From Clostridia bacterium (GTDB lineage: Bacteria; Bacillota; Clostridia; TANB77; UBA1234): a stretch of DNA of 15,565 bases. This document shows, piece by piece, positions 14,757 through 15,565 of the stretch (its first letter is position 1; the number at the start of each line of letters is the position of its first letter). Where the stretch lies: contig CAADXZ010000060.1 in NCBI GenBank assembly GCA_900753135.1, forward strand, positions 1 through 15,565. The letters run 5' to 3'. The notes below the pieces were generated by a model, which did no database searches, was not told the DNA's origin, and saw only the letters and a list, made by a program, of their open reading frames with translations. Both the position numbers and the translations under genes were made by a program.

Positions 14757-14784
14757 ACTTTCGTAAAAACTATAACATATATTA
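14757..14784 (+). promoter_or_regulatory. sigma-K-type promoter of sigK
   Basis: AC (14757-14758), 17 bases, then CATATATTA (14776-14784) matches the sigma-K pattern AC-N16/17-CATA-N3-TA exactly. It also resembles a sigma-E -10. In Bacillus subtilis sigK is first transcribed by sigma-E and then by sigma-K itself. Confidence 0.6.
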
Positions 14785-14814
14785 TGGTATAGCAAGAATG
14801 GAGGTGCTTGCACA

Positions 14815-15523
14815 ATGCTTACCATCTCATTAACGGGATTTTTAGCTTTTTTACAAACATCAGTATTTGCAGTTGGATATATAGCGAGCAATAATTTATT
14901 TCCTGAACCATTAAGTAGCGAAGAAGAAAAAATGTATCTAGAAAAAATGGAAAACGGAGATGAAGAAGCTAAAAATATATTAATTGAACGAAACCTAAGA
15001 CTAGTTGCTCACATATCGAAAAAATACTCTAGCACAAATATAGATCAAGAAGATTTGATTTCTATTGGAACGATTGGATTAATAAAGGGAATAAACAGTT
15101 ATAAAATAAACAAAGGAACAAAGCTTTCGACATATGTTTCTAGATGCATAGACAACGAAATACTAATGTATTTAAGGACGACTAAAAAACATCGGAGCTG
15201 AAGTGTACTTAGAAGATATAATAGGAAAAGATAAAGATGACAACACTGTAACGCTTAAAGAAGTAATAGAGAGTAATGATAAAAGTATAGAAGACGAAGT
15301 TGATTTGAAGATAAAAATGAAAACACTATATCAAAAAATAAAAGATATTTTAAAAGATAGAGAACGAACAATTATCAAACTGCGTTTTGGATTAGAAGGA
15401 GGTAAGCCGAAGACACAAAAAGAAATAGCAGACATGATGGGAATTTCTCGTTCATATGTATCAAGGATAGAGACAAAAGCAATAAATAAATTAGGAAAAG
15501 AATTTCAAGAAGAAGTGCCATAG
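14815..15523 (+). CDS. sigK: RNA polymerase sporulation factor pro-sigma-K, interrupted by a +1 frameshift
   Basis: Sigma-K directs late mother-cell transcription (coat, mother-cell lysis). The first frame (14815-15201) starts with a hydrophobic pro-sequence of about 20 residues (M-L-T-I-S-L-T-G-F-L-A-F-L), then F-P-E-P-L-S-S-E-E-E, I-E-R-N-L-R-L-V-A-H-I, and region 2 E-D-L-I-S-I-G-T-I-G-L-I-K-G-I, ending in T-T-K-K-H-R-S-stop. The family sequence continues one frame over: G-A-E-V-Y-L-E-D-I-I-G-K-D, region 4, and the helix-turn-helix T-Q-K-E-I-A-D-M-M-G-I-S-R-S-Y-V-S-R-I. Skipping C 15193 gives 235 residues, with the same spacing as Bacillus subtilis SigK between K-K and the following acidic-V. 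There is no skin element. GGAGGTG precedes the ATG. Alternatively two peptides are made: GTG 15203 follows the TGA by one base and has GGAG five bases upstream. Confidence 0.88.
15190..15201 (+). other. frameshift site in sigK (CAU-CGG-AGC-UGA)
   Basis: The zero frame reads CAT CGG AGC TGA. Skipping C 15193 gives CAT GGA GCT GAA GTG. The context T-CGG-AG is identical to the spoIID site, and the in-frame CGG is the only other one in the window. The zero-frame stop comes two codons later. Confidence 0.7.
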
Positions 15524-15538
15524 CACTTCAATTTTTTT
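15512..15538 (+). terminator. intrinsic terminator of sigK
   Basis: GAAGTGC (15512-15518) and GCACTTC (15523-15529) form a perfect stem with a CATA loop, followed by AA and seven T. The hairpin overlaps the sigK stop codon. Confidence 0.85.
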
Positions 15539-15544
15539 GTCAGT

Positions 15545-15565
15545 AAGTTGTTAGCAGGACAACTT
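15545..15565. repeat. short inverted repeat at the window edge
   Basis: AAGTTGT (15545-15551) and ACAACTT (15559-15565) can pair around a 7-base loop. The sequence is cut by the window end; it may be the stem of another terminator, perhaps for a convergent gene. Confidence 0.4.

Noticed and set aside
14815..15523. A skin-type prophage element as the cause of the split sigK
   Set aside because: The two halves are adjacent with only one extra base; no insertion, recombinase gene or attachment site is present.
1..15565. CRISPR arrays, tRNA, rRNA or tmRNA genes
   Set aside because: No direct-repeat arrays, cloverleaf-forming stretches with T-arm GTTCGA-type motifs, or rRNA sequences were found on either strand. 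ssrA, often near smpB, was looked for and not seen.

Overview
The window comes from an AT-rich, endospore-forming member of the Firmicutes, most likely an uncultured member of the Clostridia. Evidence for this is the strong AAGGAGG-type ribosome binding sites, sigma-A promoters close to TTGACA/TATAAT, a veg gene, four sporulation-related genes (a SPOCS/LysM protein, yunB, spoIID, sigK), and a Bacillus-type infC operon leader. No plasmid, phage or CRISPR locus is visible.

Layout, left to right: (1) The 3' end of a large, probably surface-exposed protein (2-712). (2) uvrA behind a promoter with a LexA-like box between -35 and -10, then a terminator. (3) veg with a near-consensus promoter, then two terminators. 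(4) A sporulation-type cluster: a SPOCS (DUF3794)-LysM protein, yunB, and an unrecognised 497-residue single-pass membrane protein. (5) A convergent terminator, then rplM-rpsI on the minus strand, divergent from infC-rpmI-rplT on the plus strand. Both operons have structured leaders, and infC appears to start at a non-standard AUC codon. (6) spoIID, broken by a one-base frameshift. (7) A DUF402 protein, smpB (minus), a MITE-like fold-back element, and a small Gly/Asn-rich membrane protein (minus). (8) Two gene stumps, a polysaccharide deacetylase 5' end (plus) and a DUF368 5' end (minus), fused tail to tail. (9) sigK with its pro-sequence and a sigma-K-type promoter, also broken by a one-base frameshift, and a terminator.

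The most striking observation is that the two frameshifts look alike. In both spoIID and sigK, one extra C makes an in-frame CGG codon in the context T-CGG-AG. Skipping that C restores the family reading frame at the correct length, and the next codon is then GGA. I scanned every other gene in the window (about 4,000 codons) by eye and found no other in-frame CGG. The only two CGG codons are therefore the two frameshift points, both in mother-cell sporulation genes. This suggests programmed +1 frameshifting at a codon that is rare, unassigned or starved in this organism. Sequencing error and gene decay are the alternatives to exclude.

How the genes work together: spoIID (engulfment), sigK (late mother-cell transcription), yunB and the SPOCS/LysM protein are all expected mother-cell functions, and CATA-type -10 boxes lie upstream of three of these loci. 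The ribosomal operons, infC, smpB and uvrA are housekeeping genes around them.
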